28,102 nt of DNA from Alteromonadaceae bacterium (GTDB lineage: Bacteria; Pseudomonadota; Gammaproteobacteria; Pseudomonadales; Oleiphilaceae): positions 1 through 28,102 of the forward strand of contig JABXHG010000186.1 of NCBI GenBank assembly GCA_013393545.1. Reading direction: 5' to 3'. A model generated the notes under the pieces. It worked only from the letters and a program-made list of their open reading frames with translations. It ran no database searches and was not told the DNA's origin. The stretch's first letter is position 1, and each line of letters begins with the position of its first letter. A program made the position numbers and the translations under genes. Shown here one piece after another: positions 1 through 7,426 of this stretch.

Positions 1-707
1 GCCGAGTCGTCCCAGTACACGCCTGTCTTGCGCTGGGACGAGGATTCAACTGTCAGAGGGGACAGGCGAGGGGAAACCTCAACGCCGAGGTCCGCCGGGC
101 TCATGGAATCATTCGACTTCTTCTTGGCGTACATGATGTTCGGCAGAGACGCGTAGCGAGGCTCGTTCAGGCGCAGGTCAGTGGTGATAACCGCCGGCAG
201 ATTCAGGCCCACGGTGACCAGGCCGCCGTCGACTTCACGGGTTACGTTCACTTTCTCGCCTTCTACAACCACTTCGGAGGCGAAAGTGCCCTGGCCCATG
301 CCAGTCAGCGCATGCAGCATGTGGGCGGTCGTGGTGTTGGCGGTGTCGATGGACTGCTTGCCGAGGATAACCAGCTTCGGCTCTTCCTTCTCCACAACAC
401 CCTTGAGCAGTTTGGCGGCTTCAAGGGACTGAACTTCTTCGTCTGTCTCAATATGGATACCACGGTCCGCGCCCAATGCCAGCGCTGTGCGCAGCTGTTC
501 CTGGGCAGCCTTCGGCCCGATGGTGGCAACAACAATTTCCGTAGCAACGCCCTTCTCTTTCAGGCGAACCGCCTCTTCCACGGCAATCTCGCAGAAGGGG
601 TTCATTGCCATTTTTACGTTGGCGAGGTCAACACCGGTGTTGTCCGGCTTGACGCGCACCTTCACGTTGTAGTCGATAACGCGTTTGACAGCGACCAGAA
701 CCTGCAT
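1..707 (-). CDS. etfB: Electron transfer flavoprotein subunit beta (3' end cut by window)
   Basis: Reading the minus strand from the ATG at 707 gives 235 residues that run off the window edge. The family is usually about 250 aa, so only roughly a dozen C-terminal residues should be missing. The N-terminus MQVLVAVKRVIDYNVKVRVK and the internal segments AMNPFCEIAVEEAVRLKE and TREVDGGLVTVGLNLPAVIT are hallmarks of EtfB. With EtfA it forms the soluble FAD/AMP heterodimer that carries electrons from acyl-CoA and other dehydrogenases to ETF-ubiquinone oxidoreductase. A GAGGAA ribosome-binding sequence lies 4 nt before the ATG. etfA would be expected just outside the window on the same strand. The partner oxidoreductase gene is divergent across a 222-bp gap holding a palindromic operator candidate. 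Confidence 0.95.
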   Translation of the reverse strand, partial: MQVLVAVKRVIDYNVKVRVKPDNTGVDLANVKMAMNPFCEIAVEEAVRLKEKGVATEIVVATIGPKAAQEQLRTALALGADRGIHIETDEEVQSLEAAKLLKGVVEKEEPKLVILGKQSIDTANTTTAHMLHALTGMGQGTFASEVVVEGEKVNVTREVDGGLVTVGLNLPAVITTDLRLNEPRYASLPNIMYAKKKSNDSMSPADLGVEVSPRLSPLTVESSSQRKTGVYWDDS

Positions 708-749
708 AGATTCCTCGTTCTTTCACCATGAGTTTATGAATCAGCCAGG

Positions 750-778
750 TTGACCCGACCTCGGAATGAGACGATACT
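750..778 (+). promoter_or_regulatory. Candidate sigma-70 promoter for the ETF-QO gene
   Basis: TTGACC (750-755) and GATACT (773-778) are separated by exactly 17 bp, matching the sigma-70 consensus at 5/6 and 4/6 positions. Transcription would start near 785 and leave a leader of about 145 nt containing the palindrome at 842-865. This is sequence resemblance only; a second promoter nearer the gene is possible. Confidence 0.4.
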
Positions 779-841
779 AAAAATCGACTCAAAACGCACC
801 TGTTTCGGTGTTATCAAGATAGTGACAAAGGTAATCGCAAA

Positions 842-865
842 ATTCAAACAAGCGTTTGTTTGAAT
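842..865. promoter_or_regulatory. 24-bp palindromic operator candidate, PsrA-like
   Basis: The half-site ATTCAAACAAGC is followed by its near-perfect inverse; only one of the twelve base pairs is mismatched. The core CAAAC...GTTTG resembles published binding sites of the TetR-family fatty-acid regulator PsrA, whose regulon in Pseudomonas relatives includes the ETF genes. Its place between the divergent etfB and ETF-QO genes fits a shared operator. The regulator itself is not in the window. Confidence 0.7.
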
Positions 866-929
866 CTGTAATTGCGTTTATGCTTTTGCCAACGACAAGA
901 TTCAATACAAGCTGTTTGAGGAGACCAAC

Positions 930-2582
930 GTGGAACGCGAATCCATGGAATTTGATGTTCTGATCGTCGGCGGCGGGCCGGCGGGCCTGTCTGCTGCCTG
1001 CCGGATCATGCAGCTGGCAAACGAAGCCGAACAGGAACTGACCGTTTGTGTGGTAGAGAAAGGTTCCGAGATCGGTGCCCACATTCTGGCCGGCACGGTG
1101 TTCGAGCCCACCGCCCTGAACGAGCTGTTCCCGGACTGGAAAGAAAAAGGCGCACCGCTGAACACCCCGGTTACCCGCGATGACATTTTCCTGTTCAAGG
1201 GTCAGGAAAATGCCACCAGGCTCCCGAACGCGCTTGTGCCGAAAAACATGCACAACCACGGCAATTACATCATCAGCCTGGGCAATCTGTGCCGCTGGCT
1301 GGCCGAACAAGCCGAAGAACTGGGCGTTGAGGTGTACCCCGGTTTCCCGGCGGCGGAAACCATTGTCGAAGATGGCAAGGTTAAAGGCATTATCACCGGC
1401 GACATGGGCGTGGCCCGCGATGGCTCCGAGAAAGACAGCTTCATGCCGGGCATGGAGCTGCGTGCCAAGTACACCCTGTTTACCGAAGGCTGCCGTGGCC
1501 ACCTGGGCAAGCAGCTGATCAACGACTTCAAGCTGGATGAAGGCAAAGACCCGCAGCATTATGGTCTGGGCATCAAGGAGCTCTGGGATATTGAGCCGGA
1601 TAAACACGAGCCGGGCCTGGTGGTTCACACCACGGGCTGGCCGCTGAGTGAATCCGGTTCCACCGGCGGCTCCTTTCTGTACCACCTGGAAAATGGCCAG
1701 GTGTATGTGGGCCTGATTACCGACCTGTCTTACTCGAACCCGCACGTGAGCCCGTTCGAGGAGTTCCAGCGCCTGAAGCATCACCCGGAAATCAAAAAAT
1801 ACCTGGAAGGCGGCAAGCGCGTGGCCTATGGCGCCCGCGCCATCACCAAGGGGGGCTACAATGCCCTGCCGAAAATGAGCTTCCCGGGCGGCCTGCTGCT
1901 GGGTTGTGACGCTGGCACCCTGAACAGCTCCAAGATCAAGGGCTCTCACACCGCCATGAAATCCGGCATGCTGGGTGCCGAAGAGGTGTTTGCAGCACTG
2001 AAAGATGGCAAGGAAGGCGAGGAACTGACCGGTTTTGCCGAGCGATTCGAAAACAGCTGGTTGTTCAAGGAGCTGTACGCCGAACGCAACTTCGGCCCGG
2101 CCATGCACAAGTTCGGCAACATGATGGGCGGCGCTATTGCCTTCTTCGAGCAGAATATTCTGCGCGGCAGCCTGCCAATGACTTTCCACGACACCACGCC
2201 GGATCATGCCACGCTCAAGCCGGCGGCCGACTGCAAGAAAATCGATTATCCTAAACCGGATAATGTGCTGACGTTTGATCGCCTGTCCTCGGTGTTTATC
2301 TCCAACACCAACCACGAGGAAGACCAGCCGGTGCACCTGAAGCTGACGGACCCGGGCATTCCGGTTACCGAAAATCTGCCAAAATACAACGAGCCTGCAC
2401 AGCGTTACTGCCCGGCCGGCGTGTATGAAGTGGTGGATGCGGATGACGGCAGTGGCAAGAAGTTCCAGATCAACGCGCAGAACTGCGTGCACTGCAAAAC
2501 CTGCGACATCAAAGACCCGGCTCAGAACATCACCTGGGTGACGCCGGAAGGCGGTGGTGGACCGAATTATCCGAATATGTAA
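930..2582 (+). CDS. Electron transfer flavoprotein-ubiquinone oxidoreductase
   Basis: This 550-aa protein is the full length expected for ETF-QO, the inner-membrane iron-sulfur flavoprotein that passes electrons from reduced ETF to the quinone pool during fatty-acid and amino-acid oxidation. A Rossmann motif VLIVGGGPAGLSAA (about residues 10-23) binds FAD. The C-terminus carries the four cysteines of the 4Fe-4S cluster: C494 in RYCPAGVYE and C519, C522 and C525 in NCVHCKTCDIKDP. It ends in the typical WVTPEGGGGPNYPNM. The start is a GTG with GAGGAG six bases upstream; the next ATG, five codons later, would be too far from that site. It is divergent from etfB, its electron donor, with the palindrome at 842-865 between them. 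Nothing appears damaged. Confidence 0.97.
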   Translation: MERESMEFDVLIVGGGPAGLSAACRIMQLANEAEQELTVCVVEKGSEIGAHILAGTVFEPTALNELFPDWKEKGAPLNTPVTRDDIFLFKGQENATRLPNALVPKNMHNHGNYIISLGNLCRWLAEQAEELGVEVYPGFPAAETIVEDGKVKGIITGDMGVARDGSEKDSFMPGMELRAKYTLFTEGCRGHLGKQLINDFKLDEGKDPQHYGLGIKELWDIEPDKHEPGLVVHTTGWPLSESGSTGGSFLYHLENGQVYVGLITDLSYSNPHVSPFEEFQRLKHHPEIKKYLEGGKRVAYGARAITKGGYNALPKMSFPGGLLLGCDAGTLNSSKIKGSHTAMKSGMLGAEEVFAALKDGKEGEELTGFAERFENSWLFKELYAERNFGPAMHKFGNMMGGAIAFFEQNILRGSLPMTFHDTTPDHATLKPAADCKKIDYPKPDNVLTFDRLSSVFISNTNHEEDQPVHLKLTDPGIPVTENLPKYNEPAQRYCPAGVYEVVDADDGSGKKFQINAQNCVHCKTCDIKDPAQNITWVTPEGGGGPNYPNM

Positions 2583-2592
2583 AGACATTTAG

Positions 2593-2666
2593 CCACTAAA
2601 TCCACGAAAAAACACGAAAAACAGCAAAAGCGTTTATTTTTTAGTGTTCTTTAGTGGGTTTCGTGG
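2593..2666. repeat. Intergenic imperfect inverted repeat (29-bp arms)
   Basis: Arms at 2593-2621 and 2638-2666 are complementary at 24 of 29 positions around a 16-nt AT-rich loop. Each arm is built from short related units (CCACTAAA, CCACGAAA, CACGAAAA), and the mismatches swap G for T. It lies right after the ETF-QO stop codon and before the terminator. It resembles the dispersed CCACGAAA-type intergenic repeats seen in many gammaproteobacteria. Copy number cannot be judged from one window. Confidence 0.7.
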
Positions 2667-2700
2667 CAAAAAACATTTGATCTTTATCGGTTAAACATAA

Positions 2701-2728
2701 AAAAACGGCTCCCTCGGGAGCCGTTTTT
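2701..2728. terminator. Bidirectional rho-independent terminator
   Basis: AAAAACGGCTCCC pairs with GGGAGCCGTTTTT around a tiny TC centre, so the A-tract on one strand is the T-tract on the other. It sits between the convergent ends of the ETF-QO and SlyD-like genes and should stop transcription from both sides. Confidence 0.92.
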
Positions 2729-2748
2729 CGTACAACCGTGAAAAGCGA

Positions 2749-3210
2749 TCAGTGAGCGTGACCGTGCTCTTGCTCTTCTTCGGTTGCTTCGCGGGCTTCT
2801 ACTACTTCTACGTCGAAGTGCAGAGTTTCACCAGCCAGCGGGTGGTTGGCATCGATGGTAACGTTTTCATCGCCAACTTCTACCACACGCACGATCTGGG
2901 GGCCGCCCGGAGTCTGAGCCTGGAACTGTATGCCCGGCTCGATGGTGTCCACGCCTTCGAATGCAGAACGCGGCACCGGCTGGATCAGCTCGTCGTTAAC
3001 TTCGCCGTAGCCTTCACCCGGCTCTACAGACACTTTTGCCTGGTCACCAGCGTTCTTTTCTTTCAGCGCACTTTCCAGTCCACCGATAATGTTTTGTGCA
3101 CCTTCCAGGTAAGACAGCGGCTCACGGCCTTCTACGCGGGAGGAATCCAGTTCTTCTCCCTGGTCGTTAGTGAGCGTGTAATGGATGGTGACAACACGAG
3201 GTTGGGCCAT
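2749..3210 (-). CDS. slyD: FKBP-type peptidyl-prolyl cis-trans isomerase, SlyD-like
   Basis: This 153-aa cytosolic protein has the short FKBP catalytic domain interrupted by an IF (insert-in-flap) chaperone domain, the SlyD arrangement. Supporting segments are LSYLEGAQNIIGGLESALKEKNAGD and GEGYGEVNDELIQPVPRSAFEGVD (about residues 32-85), then DANHPLAGETLHFDVEVVEAREATEEE. SlyD proteins catalyse proline isomerisation and chaperone folding, and those with long His-rich tails help deliver nickel to hydrogenase. Here the tail is only HGHAH, so metal handling is probably reduced. A strong AGGAG site precedes the ATG. It is monocistronic, ending at the shared terminator. The symbol follows family resemblance; SlyD paralogues (FkpB type) are a possible alternative. 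Confidence 0.88.
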   Translation of the reverse strand: MAQPRVVTIHYTLTNDQGEELDSSRVEGREPLSYLEGAQNIIGGLESALKEKNAGDQAKVSVEPGEGYGEVNDELIQPVPRSAFEGVDTIEPGIQFQAQTPGGPQIVRVVEVGDENVTIDANHPLAGETLHFDVEVVEAREATEEEQEHGHAH

Positions 3211-3344
3211 GTGATCTCCTTGCGTGTCGCAATGACTGTGTATTTGAGTAAAAAGGGCAATCGAAAGTGATCATGAACAGCCAGACTGCACAGAGGGACT
3301 AACGACCACCTGCCTCGTTAAGAGCCAGGCTCGATAACAAGCAT

Positions 3345-3380
3345 GAAAACGCAGTTTAACAAGTGAAAGACTGCGTTTTC
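3345..3380. terminator. Hairpin downstream of the DUF1285 gene, probable terminator
   Basis: GAAAACGCAGT (3345-3355) pairs perfectly with ACTGCGTTTTC (3370-3380), an 11-bp stem with a 14-nt loop. It lies just past the stop of the minus-strand DUF1285 gene, with TTTTC closing the stem on that strand. The U-tract is short, so termination is likely but not certain. The rest of the 3211-3411 gap holds a weaker 6-bp hairpin (3300-3320) and presumably the promoter of the SlyD-like gene. Confidence 0.5.
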
Positions 3381-3411
3381 TACCTTATTTGTGGAGACGC
3401 GTTTTGGCTTT

Positions 3412-3966
3412 TCAACCGTGCTGGCCAATTTTCCAGAATTTTCTTTGGCTGACCACGCCCAGCCAGCGTTCGCCGTCCAGCTCCCGTTCTTCGGCCAGGT
3501 CCACCAGCTGATAAAACGCGGCAGACGGGAGACGAGCCTCAACACCCTCGCGCACCAGCACAACCGGGCGGGGTTCGTCCGTGTCTGGATACTGGCCCAC
3601 CTGCAAGGGGTGTTCGGGCCCGATTTCCAGAGTCTCGCCCATGTTGGTAGTTACCGAAAGTACCTGCTCTTCGCCCTCTCCCGTCAGGGTCGGGGAATGG
3701 GCCAGCAGCGGTGTGTCTTCCACCTGAATACGCCATTTTTCCACCGGCGTTACCAGGTAGAACTGGCCATCTTCTTCACGTCTCAGTATGCGGGAGAATA
3801 GCCGGATTGCCGACTCACGGGGAATCGGGTGGCCCTGGTACACCCAGCGGCCATCGCGGGTAACGGTCAGATCCATGTCGCCGGTCAGTTCCGGATGCCA
3901 GGTTTCCAGTGGCGGCGTTGTGTCGCCGTGGCAGTCGACGCTTTTGGCGATGTGTTCCGGTTCCAT
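3412..3966 (-). CDS. DUF1285 family protein
   Basis: The 184-aa product resembles the DUF1285 family, small cytosolic proteins of proteobacteria whose function is not established. Typical segments are VTRDGRWVYQGHPIPRESAIRLFSRILRRE in the N-terminal half and YFQLV-like and KFWKIGQ endings. There are no membrane segments or obvious catalytic motifs. I chose the ATG at 3966 because GAGAG lies six bases upstream; a GTG seven codons earlier lacks such a site. The gene starts 36 bp after the sixA stop and is the last member of the minus-strand rssB-rssC-gpsA-sixA group. The hairpin at 3345-3380 follows it. Confidence 0.85.
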   Translation of the reverse strand: MEPEHIAKSVDCHGDTTPPLETWHPELTGDMDLTVTRDGRWVYQGHPIPRESAIRLFSRILRREEDGQFYLVTPVEKWRIQVEDTPLLAHSPTLTGEGEEQVLSVTTNMGETLEIGPEHPLQVGQYPDTDEPRPVVLVREGVEARLPSAAFYQLVDLAEERELDGERWLGVVSQRKFWKIGQHG

Positions 3967-4002
3967 AAACAACTCTCTCGCCGGCACTTGGCCAGCATCG
4001 GG

Positions 4003-4455
4003 TCAGGGCAAGAACTGGGTTTTGAGATCGGCGCAGCCAGGGCCCACCACCGGCATATCCAACACCACGGCTTCACCGGGCATGAATGGCAGGCCCCGGC
4101 GATGGGCATCTACCAACAGGGTTGCCAACGCACCCACCAGCGGCATGTGGGAAACAATCAACAGTGGCGATGTGAGCGGCTGCTCCAACAAGGCATCCAG
4201 GCATTTTCCCGGATCGTCATCCGGGGTAATGAAGGGTTTCTCTTCTACTGCGCAGTTCATCACTTCCGAGACAATCGCAGCGGTTTGCTGAGCCCGCAGC
4301 AGCGGGCTGCACCAGATGGCTTCAGGCCGGTACGGTGATTCCGCCAGCCGGGCAGCGACATCGGCCACGTCGCGCCTGCCGGTTTCAGTCAACTCCCGTT
4401 GCTGGTCATTGGTGTGCCAAGCGGCTTCTCCGTGGCGCATGATGATCAGGTGCAT
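4003..4455 (-). CDS. sixA: Phosphohistidine phosphatase SixA
   Basis: This 150-aa protein belongs to the histidine phosphatase (RHG) superfamily. MHLIIMRHGEA at the start holds the RHG motif with the phospho-accepting H8, CSPLLRAQQTA the second arginine, and LIVSHMPLVG the second histidine. E. coli SixA (161 aa) removes phosphate from histidine-containing phosphotransfer domains such as ArcB and from PTS proteins. An ATG immediately after the gpsA stop (4488) would add eleven residues, but family members begin at the MxLxIMRHG segment. The internal ATG at 4455 has GAGG about five bases upstream, so I prefer it. Co-transcription with gpsA is very likely. Confidence 0.9.
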   Translation of the reverse strand: MHLIIMRHGEAAWHTNDQQRELTETGRRDVADVAARLAESPYRPEAIWCSPLLRAQQTAAIVSEVMNCAVEEKPFITPDDDPGKCLDALLEQPLTSPLLIVSHMPLVGALATLLVDAHRRGLPFMPGEAVVLDMPVVGPGCADLKTQFLP

Positions 4456-4488
4456 GCCGTCCTCGTCTGGCCTGGCGCCCACCGCCAT

Positions 4489-5550
4489 TTACTGGCTGAT
4501 GGTACGCGGAAGAATGAACTCCACATCCGAATTCTGCACGGCCATCATCAGGCTGCTGATAACGGCATTGATGGAAGCGCCTTCGTAGATAATTTCGTAC
4601 AGTCCGCGAACCAGTGGCATGTAGATTCCGATAGCATCGGATTTTTCCCGGACCAGTTTCAGAGTATAGATGCCTTCGGCGACCTGGCCGAGTTCGCGAA
4701 CAATGTCATCCAGCTGTTGGCCCTTACCAATGGCGTAGCCAACCCGGTAATTACGGCTTTTATTGGAAGTACAGGTGGCGATCAAATCGCCGACACCGGC
4801 CAGGCCCATGAACGTCATGGGATTGGCGCCCAGGCTGACGGCGAACCGGCTCATTTCCGCCAGCCCGCGGGTAATCAGCATGGCACGGGCGTTTTCACCC
4901 ATGTTCAGGGCCGAACCCAGGCCGGCAACAATGGCGTAGATGTTTTTCAGAGCACCGGCCAGCTCCACGCCGTACACGTCCACATTGGCGTATACACGAA
5001 AATACTCGCAGCCCAGAAGCTCCTGCACCACCCGGCGAACGTCCGGGTCCTTGGCGGCGATCACCGTTGCGGTCAGCTCGCGGTTGACGATTTCGGCGGC
5101 CAGGTTCGGCCCGCTGAGCACGCCGGAGCGGCATCGGGGAATTTCTTCCAGAAGGATCTCGCTCATCAGCTTGAAGCCTTCTTCCTCGATGCCTTTGGTC
5201 AGACTGACTACCACCTGGTCATCGTGAAATTCCTCTTTGTGATCACGAATCAGCGAGCGAAAAGCTTTGGAAGGAACGGCGACAAACACCACGTCGGATG
5301 TTTGCAGCACGTCGGCCAGATCGGTAGTCGGGCGAATGTCGCCTTCCAGATGCACATCGGGCATGTAGCGTTTGTTCACGCCGGTGCTTCGAATCTGTTC
5401 GGCCTGGGCCGGATCTCGCATCCAGAAATGTACCCGGTGGCCATTCTCGCCCAGCACCTTGGCCATGGCGGTACCAAAGCTGCCACCGCCAAGCACTGCT
5501 ACGTCTCGGGAATTCGCCCCCTGGCTCGGGGACGGAGAATTATCTGACAT
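4489..5550 (-). CDS. gpsA: NAD(P)-dependent glycerol-3-phosphate dehydrogenase
   Basis: GpsA reduces dihydroxyacetone phosphate to sn-glycerol-3-phosphate, the backbone for phospholipids. The 353-aa sequence has the dinucleotide motif VAVLGGGSFGTAMA (residues 17-30), the segments SLTKGIE and SGPNLAAEI, and the catalytic-lysine region GALKNIYAIVAGL, followed by MGLAGVGDLIATCTS. All are in the usual order. The first fifteen residues (MSDNSPSPSQGANSR) are a low-complexity extension compared with E. coli GpsA. The ATG at 5550 has GGAAA a few bases upstream. It lies 48 bp after rssC and directly before sixA, so the genes probably form one transcript. Confidence 0.97.
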   Translation of the reverse strand: MSDNSPSPSQGANSRDVAVLGGGSFGTAMAKVLGENGHRVHFWMRDPAQAEQIRSTGVNKRYMPDVHLEGDIRPTTDLADVLQTSDVVFVAVPSKAFRSLIRDHKEEFHDDQVVVSLTKGIEEEGFKLMSEILLEEIPRCRSGVLSGPNLAAEIVNRELTATVIAAKDPDVRRVVQELLGCEYFRVYANVDVYGVELAGALKNIYAIVAGLGSALNMGENARAMLITRGLAEMSRFAVSLGANPMTFMGLAGVGDLIATCTSNKSRNYRVGYAIGKGQQLDDIVRELGQVAEGIYTLKLVREKSDAIGIYMPLVRGLYEIIYEGASINAVISSLMMAVQNSDVEFILPRTISQ

Positions 5551-5598
5551 ATCGTTTCCGTTTTGCTGTCGGGCAGCTTCAGGTGATAAAGCCGTGGC

Positions 5599-6090
5599 TC
5601 AGCCGGCTTCCTCACATTCCAGGGCACGCACCAGGTTCTTGAATTCTTCCCGGTTCTTGCTGTTCATGCCCATCAGTATCCGGTGGGCATCCAGCACCTT
5701 GTCTCTGACCTGTTGCTCGCTGGCTTTCAGCACCGGGATTTCTTCCAGCTCCTCGATACGCGAAGCCGGCTCCCGCACGATGATGAAAATCTTGTCGAAC
5801 CCCATGGAGGTGACAATGCGAGTGATGTCAGGGTTGGTGGAAATCAGGGTAGGCAGGAAGTTGCTCTGTTTTTGAGCGGCCAGGGCGATCTTTGCCAGCA
5901 GGCCCAGGGTGGTGCTGTCTATGATTTCGGTTTCGGTCAGATCAACTACGACCGTTTTGAATTCCGGATCGCGGGTGATCGACTCGGCAAGATTATCCAG
6001 CGTTGAACACAGGTTCAGCCGGATTTCGCCGATAAACTTGAGGACGTATATCCCCTGCTTGTCTGCTTGCAGGATCTTATAACCAGCCAT
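5599..6090 (-). CDS. rssC: STAS-domain anti-sigma factor antagonist, RssC-like
   Basis: The 163-aa protein starts with a STAS domain of about 110 residues and continues into a charged helical tail of about 50 residues. The segment TEIIDSTTLGLLAKI contains the serine (S59 from the ATG at 6090) that in SpoIIAA-type antagonists is phosphorylated by a kinase and freed by a PP2C phosphatase. The gene directly upstream encodes exactly such a phosphatase (RssB-like), the arrangement of rssB-rssC in pseudomonads. No ribosome-binding sequence is strong; a GTG at 6105 could add five residues. RssC is the better name than HsbA because the partner has no kinase domain, but this rests on remembered gene order and was not searched. 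Confidence 0.78.
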   Translation of the reverse strand: MAGYKILQADKQGIYVLKFIGEIRLNLCSTLDNLAESITRDPEFKTVVVDLTETEIIDSTTLGLLAKIALAAQKQSNFLPTLISTNPDITRIVTSMGFDKIFIIVREPASRIEELEEIPVLKASEQQVRDKVLDAHRILMGMNSKNREEFKNLVRALECEEAG

Positions 6091-6130
6091 TTTACACACT
6101 GCCACTCAGTAAAGGACGTGTTACCCGACA

Positions 6131-7312
6131 CTAGGGCGTATCGGTTACCGATACTAACGCGATATCGTCCGGCAGCTCCGAGATGTTATCCAGCCCCAGA
6201 GCCTCGCTCAGCGATGCGATAGTGTGACTACCTCCTGAAACGAGTTCAAGTAGTGTCTTCTCCTTTTCATCCAGGGACTTCGGCGGAAGAACCTCCAGAA
6301 TCCCATCGGAAAACAGTATTAAACGAAACGGCTTGTCTAGTGAAATACGGTACACTTCCCATTCCGGTTTCTCAAAAATGCCGACAGGCAGGCCACTACC
6401 CTCCAGAAAATGGGTGTCGCCACCTTCAAATGAAATAATGGGCATGGGGAAGTGGGCGCCCACTGCGTAATCCAGCGTGCGCTCGGAAATGGTAATAATG
6501 CCGACAAACACAGTTACGTGTTTACCGAGACCTGTGTCCAGAAGCTCGGCATTGATGCGCTCCAGGAACAAATCCGGATGCAGGATTTCGGAGCTGGACT
6601 GGCGCTTCAGATTACGCTGCAGGCGGTTGGTCAGGTTTTTCAGCAACACAGTGACGAACGCTGAACTGGCCCCGTGGCCGGACACATCCGCAATATACAC
6701 CAGCACCTTGTCGTCGCTGAGCTTGAAGTAATCCAGAAAATCGCCGCTGAGATACAGGGAAGGTTTAATCAGGTGGTCAACCTGCAGGCCTGACAACTTT
6801 AACTCATGATCCGGCAGCATTTTCAGCTGCACCTTGCGACCGGCGTTCTGGTCTGCACGCAGTTCGGAGATGCCCGAACGCAACTCCCGGTTGGTGTCTT
6901 CCAGCTCTTTTCGGTACAGCTGGTTCAATCGGTTGATGCGCACCCGGTCAAACAGCTTTTCGATCACATCATCGAGGGCGTGCTTGTCGTCCTGGCAGGG
7001 TTTGAGTACCACATCGGTTGCTCCCGCGCGCAGGGCCTCCACCACTTCGGTGCTGGATTCGCTGTTCGAGCAGGCCACCACGGGAATGAACCGGCTGCCG
7101 CCGTCCAGCTCGGCACACAGCTGGCGAATAGCTTCCGGCGGCAGGTCGGCAAAGATGACATCAGGCCAATCGTCGTCGCCGTTAGCGATGGCGTCGCCGG
7201 GCTCGGCCCGACCGGTCACATAAAAGCCCTTGGACTCCAGATACCGGGACAAATCGGCCCGCGCCTGTTCATCGGCGTCGATAATCAGAATGCGCTCGGT
7301 GCGCGATGTCAT
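6131..7312 (-). CDS. rssB: Response regulator with PP2C (SpoIIE-type) phosphatase output, RssB-like
   Basis: This 393-aa regulator has an N-terminal receiver domain and a C-terminal PP2C/SpoIIE phosphatase domain joined by a helical linker (about residues 120-165). The receiver keeps acidic residues D12 and D14, phospho-acceptor D56 (VIFADLPP), S82 and K104 (VVLKP). The phosphatase keeps its metal-binding aspartates in SGDFLDYF (D191, D194), ADVSGHG (D209), LFSDGILEV and LPDDIALV, so it should be active. No HATPase domain follows, unlike HsbR. In pseudomonads RssB is tied to RpoS control through the downstream STAS protein. It is 40 bp upstream of rssC and divergent from the HD-domain gene. 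Confidence 0.82.
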   Translation of the reverse strand: MTSRTERILIIDADEQARADLSRYLESKGFYVTGRAEPGDAIANGDDDWPDVIFADLPPEAIRQLCAELDGGSRFIPVVACSNSESSTEVVEALRAGATDVVLKPCQDDKHALDDVIEKLFDRVRINRLNQLYRKELEDTNRELRSGISELRADQNAGRKVQLKMLPDHELKLSGLQVDHLIKPSLYLSGDFLDYFKLSDDKVLVYIADVSGHGASSAFVTVLLKNLTNRLQRNLKRQSSSEILHPDLFLERINAELLDTGLGKHVTVFVGIITISERTLDYAVGAHFPMPIISFEGGDTHFLEGSGLPVGIFEKPEWEVYRISLDKPFRLILFSDGILEVLPPKSLDEKEKTLLELVSGGSHTIASLSEALGLDNISELPDDIALVSVTDTP

Positions 7313-7426
7313 GTTGGTTGCCCTAACCCGCCAGCAGTAAAAGAAAAATTAACAGTCTATCGCCTATTCTGGCATGCCTCTGTGATATAACAAGCCGGTG
7401 AGATCAATTCAGGAGTATTCCAGCCC

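Noticed and set aside
789..2588. Long minus-strand open frame of 599 codons opposite the ETF-QO gene
   Set aside because: It mirrors a well-supported conserved gene in a high-GC region, has no recognisable motifs and no ribosome-binding site. It is a shadow frame.
3967..3987. GTG start seven codons upstream for the DUF1285 gene
   Set aside because: The ATG at 3966 has GAGAG at good spacing, while the GTG has no ribosome-binding sequence.
5931..7312. Assignment of the REC-PP2C/STAS pair as HsbR/HsbA
   Set aside because: HsbR carries an additional kinase-type ATPase domain at its C-terminus, which is absent here. The two-domain length fits RssB better.
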